DNA of 52,814 bases from Solimonas sp. (GTDB lineage: Bacteria > Pseudomonadota > Gammaproteobacteria > Nevskiales > Nevskiaceae): NCBI GenBank assembly GCA_030149365.1, contig JASBRP010000052.1, positions 1 to 52,814 of the forward strand. The letters run 5' to 3'. Shown piece by piece: positions 52,651-52,814 of this stretch. Position numbers and translations under genes: made by a program. Each line of letters starts with the position of its first letter. Within the stretch, counting starts at the first letter, position 1. The notes beneath the pieces were generated by a model. It was given only the letters and a program-made list of their open reading frames with translations. It did no database searches and was not told the origin of the DNA.

Positions 52651-52814
52651 CCTACGATTTTCCTGACAAGAAGGGCCACTTCGGCCCCTATGGCGGCCAG
52701 TTCGTCGCCGAGACGCTGATGGCGCCGCTGCGGCAGCTCTCCGACGCCTACGGGCGCCTGAAGGACGACCCGGCCTTCCTGGCGGAGCTGGATCGCGACC
52801 TGACGCATTACGTG
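52647..52814 (+). CDS. trpB: Tryptophan synthase beta chain, 5' part only
   Basis: The window ends 56 codons into this gene. Its start is in the trpF stop (ATGA) and the first residues, [19 protein letters not shown] then PLRQLSDAY, are diagnostic for the beta subunit, which joins indole and serine. The PLP lysine lies beyond the edge. Coupled trpF-trpB is the usual gammaproteobacterial order. Confidence 0.93.
   Translation, partial: MTYDFPDKKGHFGPYGGQFVAETLMAPLRQLSDAYGRLKDDPAFLAELDRDLTHYV

Overview
The window is chromosomal DNA from a high-GC gammaproteobacterium. Gene order points to the Xanthomonadales/Nevskiales/Pseudomonas side of the class: mtnA near gyrA, then serC-(serA)-pheA-hisC-tyrA-aroA-cmk-rpsA-ihfB-lapA-lapB, and later leuC-leuD-leuB-asd ... 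usg-fimV-truA-trpF-trpB. Both blocks are recognisable gammaproteobacterial neighbourhoods. The genus cannot be fixed from the sequence alone. I found no tRNA, rRNA, CRISPR array, transposase or prophage gene.

Layout. 1-0.7 kb: end of a membrane-anchored glycosyltransferase. 0.7-1.7 kb: mtnA. 1.9-5.9 kb: a metal or siderophore uptake unit (DUF2946-like protein, TonB-dependent receptor, PepSY membrane protein). 6.0-8.8 kb: gyrA. 8.9-12.0 kb: an insertion relative to the usual gyrA-serC neighbourhood, holding a KefB/YbaL-type antiporter, a Cys-rich exported protein and a vapBC toxin-antitoxin pair. 12.0-23.5 kb: the serine/aromatic amino acid/ribosomal protein S1 supercluster, with several 4-nt gene overlaps, ending in ihfB and the LPS-assembly genes lapAB. 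23.7-28.6 kb: an SDR-type epimerase, then on the minus strand bepA, psd, a PCu(A)C copper chaperone and a Sco protein. 28.7-33.6 kb: prmB, aroC, an unrecognised two-gene helical-repeat cassette and an MFS permease. 33.6-38.1 kb: a GST bracketed by two paralogous small proteins, an acyl-CoA dehydrogenase and a LysR regulator. 38.2-43.3 kb: leuC-GNAT-leuD-leuB-asd. 43.3-47.2 kb: an iron/heme island (hemO pseudogene, DUF3649, PepSY, DUF3325, ybaN, intact hemO under a Fur box) that separates asd from usg. 47.3-52.8 kb: usg, fimV, truA, trpF and the start of trpB.

The main themes beyond housekeeping are these. (1) The intergenic spaces hold at least five families of palindromic repeats: CCCTCTCCCC-type, GGGAAT-type, a REP-like pair, a 123-bp cruciform and AGCGCT-type. 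(2) At four genes a -10-like TAYAAT hexamer lies in or at the loop of a perfect GC-rich palindrome. (3) The pair at 30.9-32.4 kb encodes an alpha-solenoid protein with about 41-residue repeats and a 76-residue partner that shares its N-terminal motif; it is the best candidate here for an undescribed system. (4) A frameshifted and internally deleted heme oxygenase copy sits at one edge of the iron island, with the intact paralog at the other edge.
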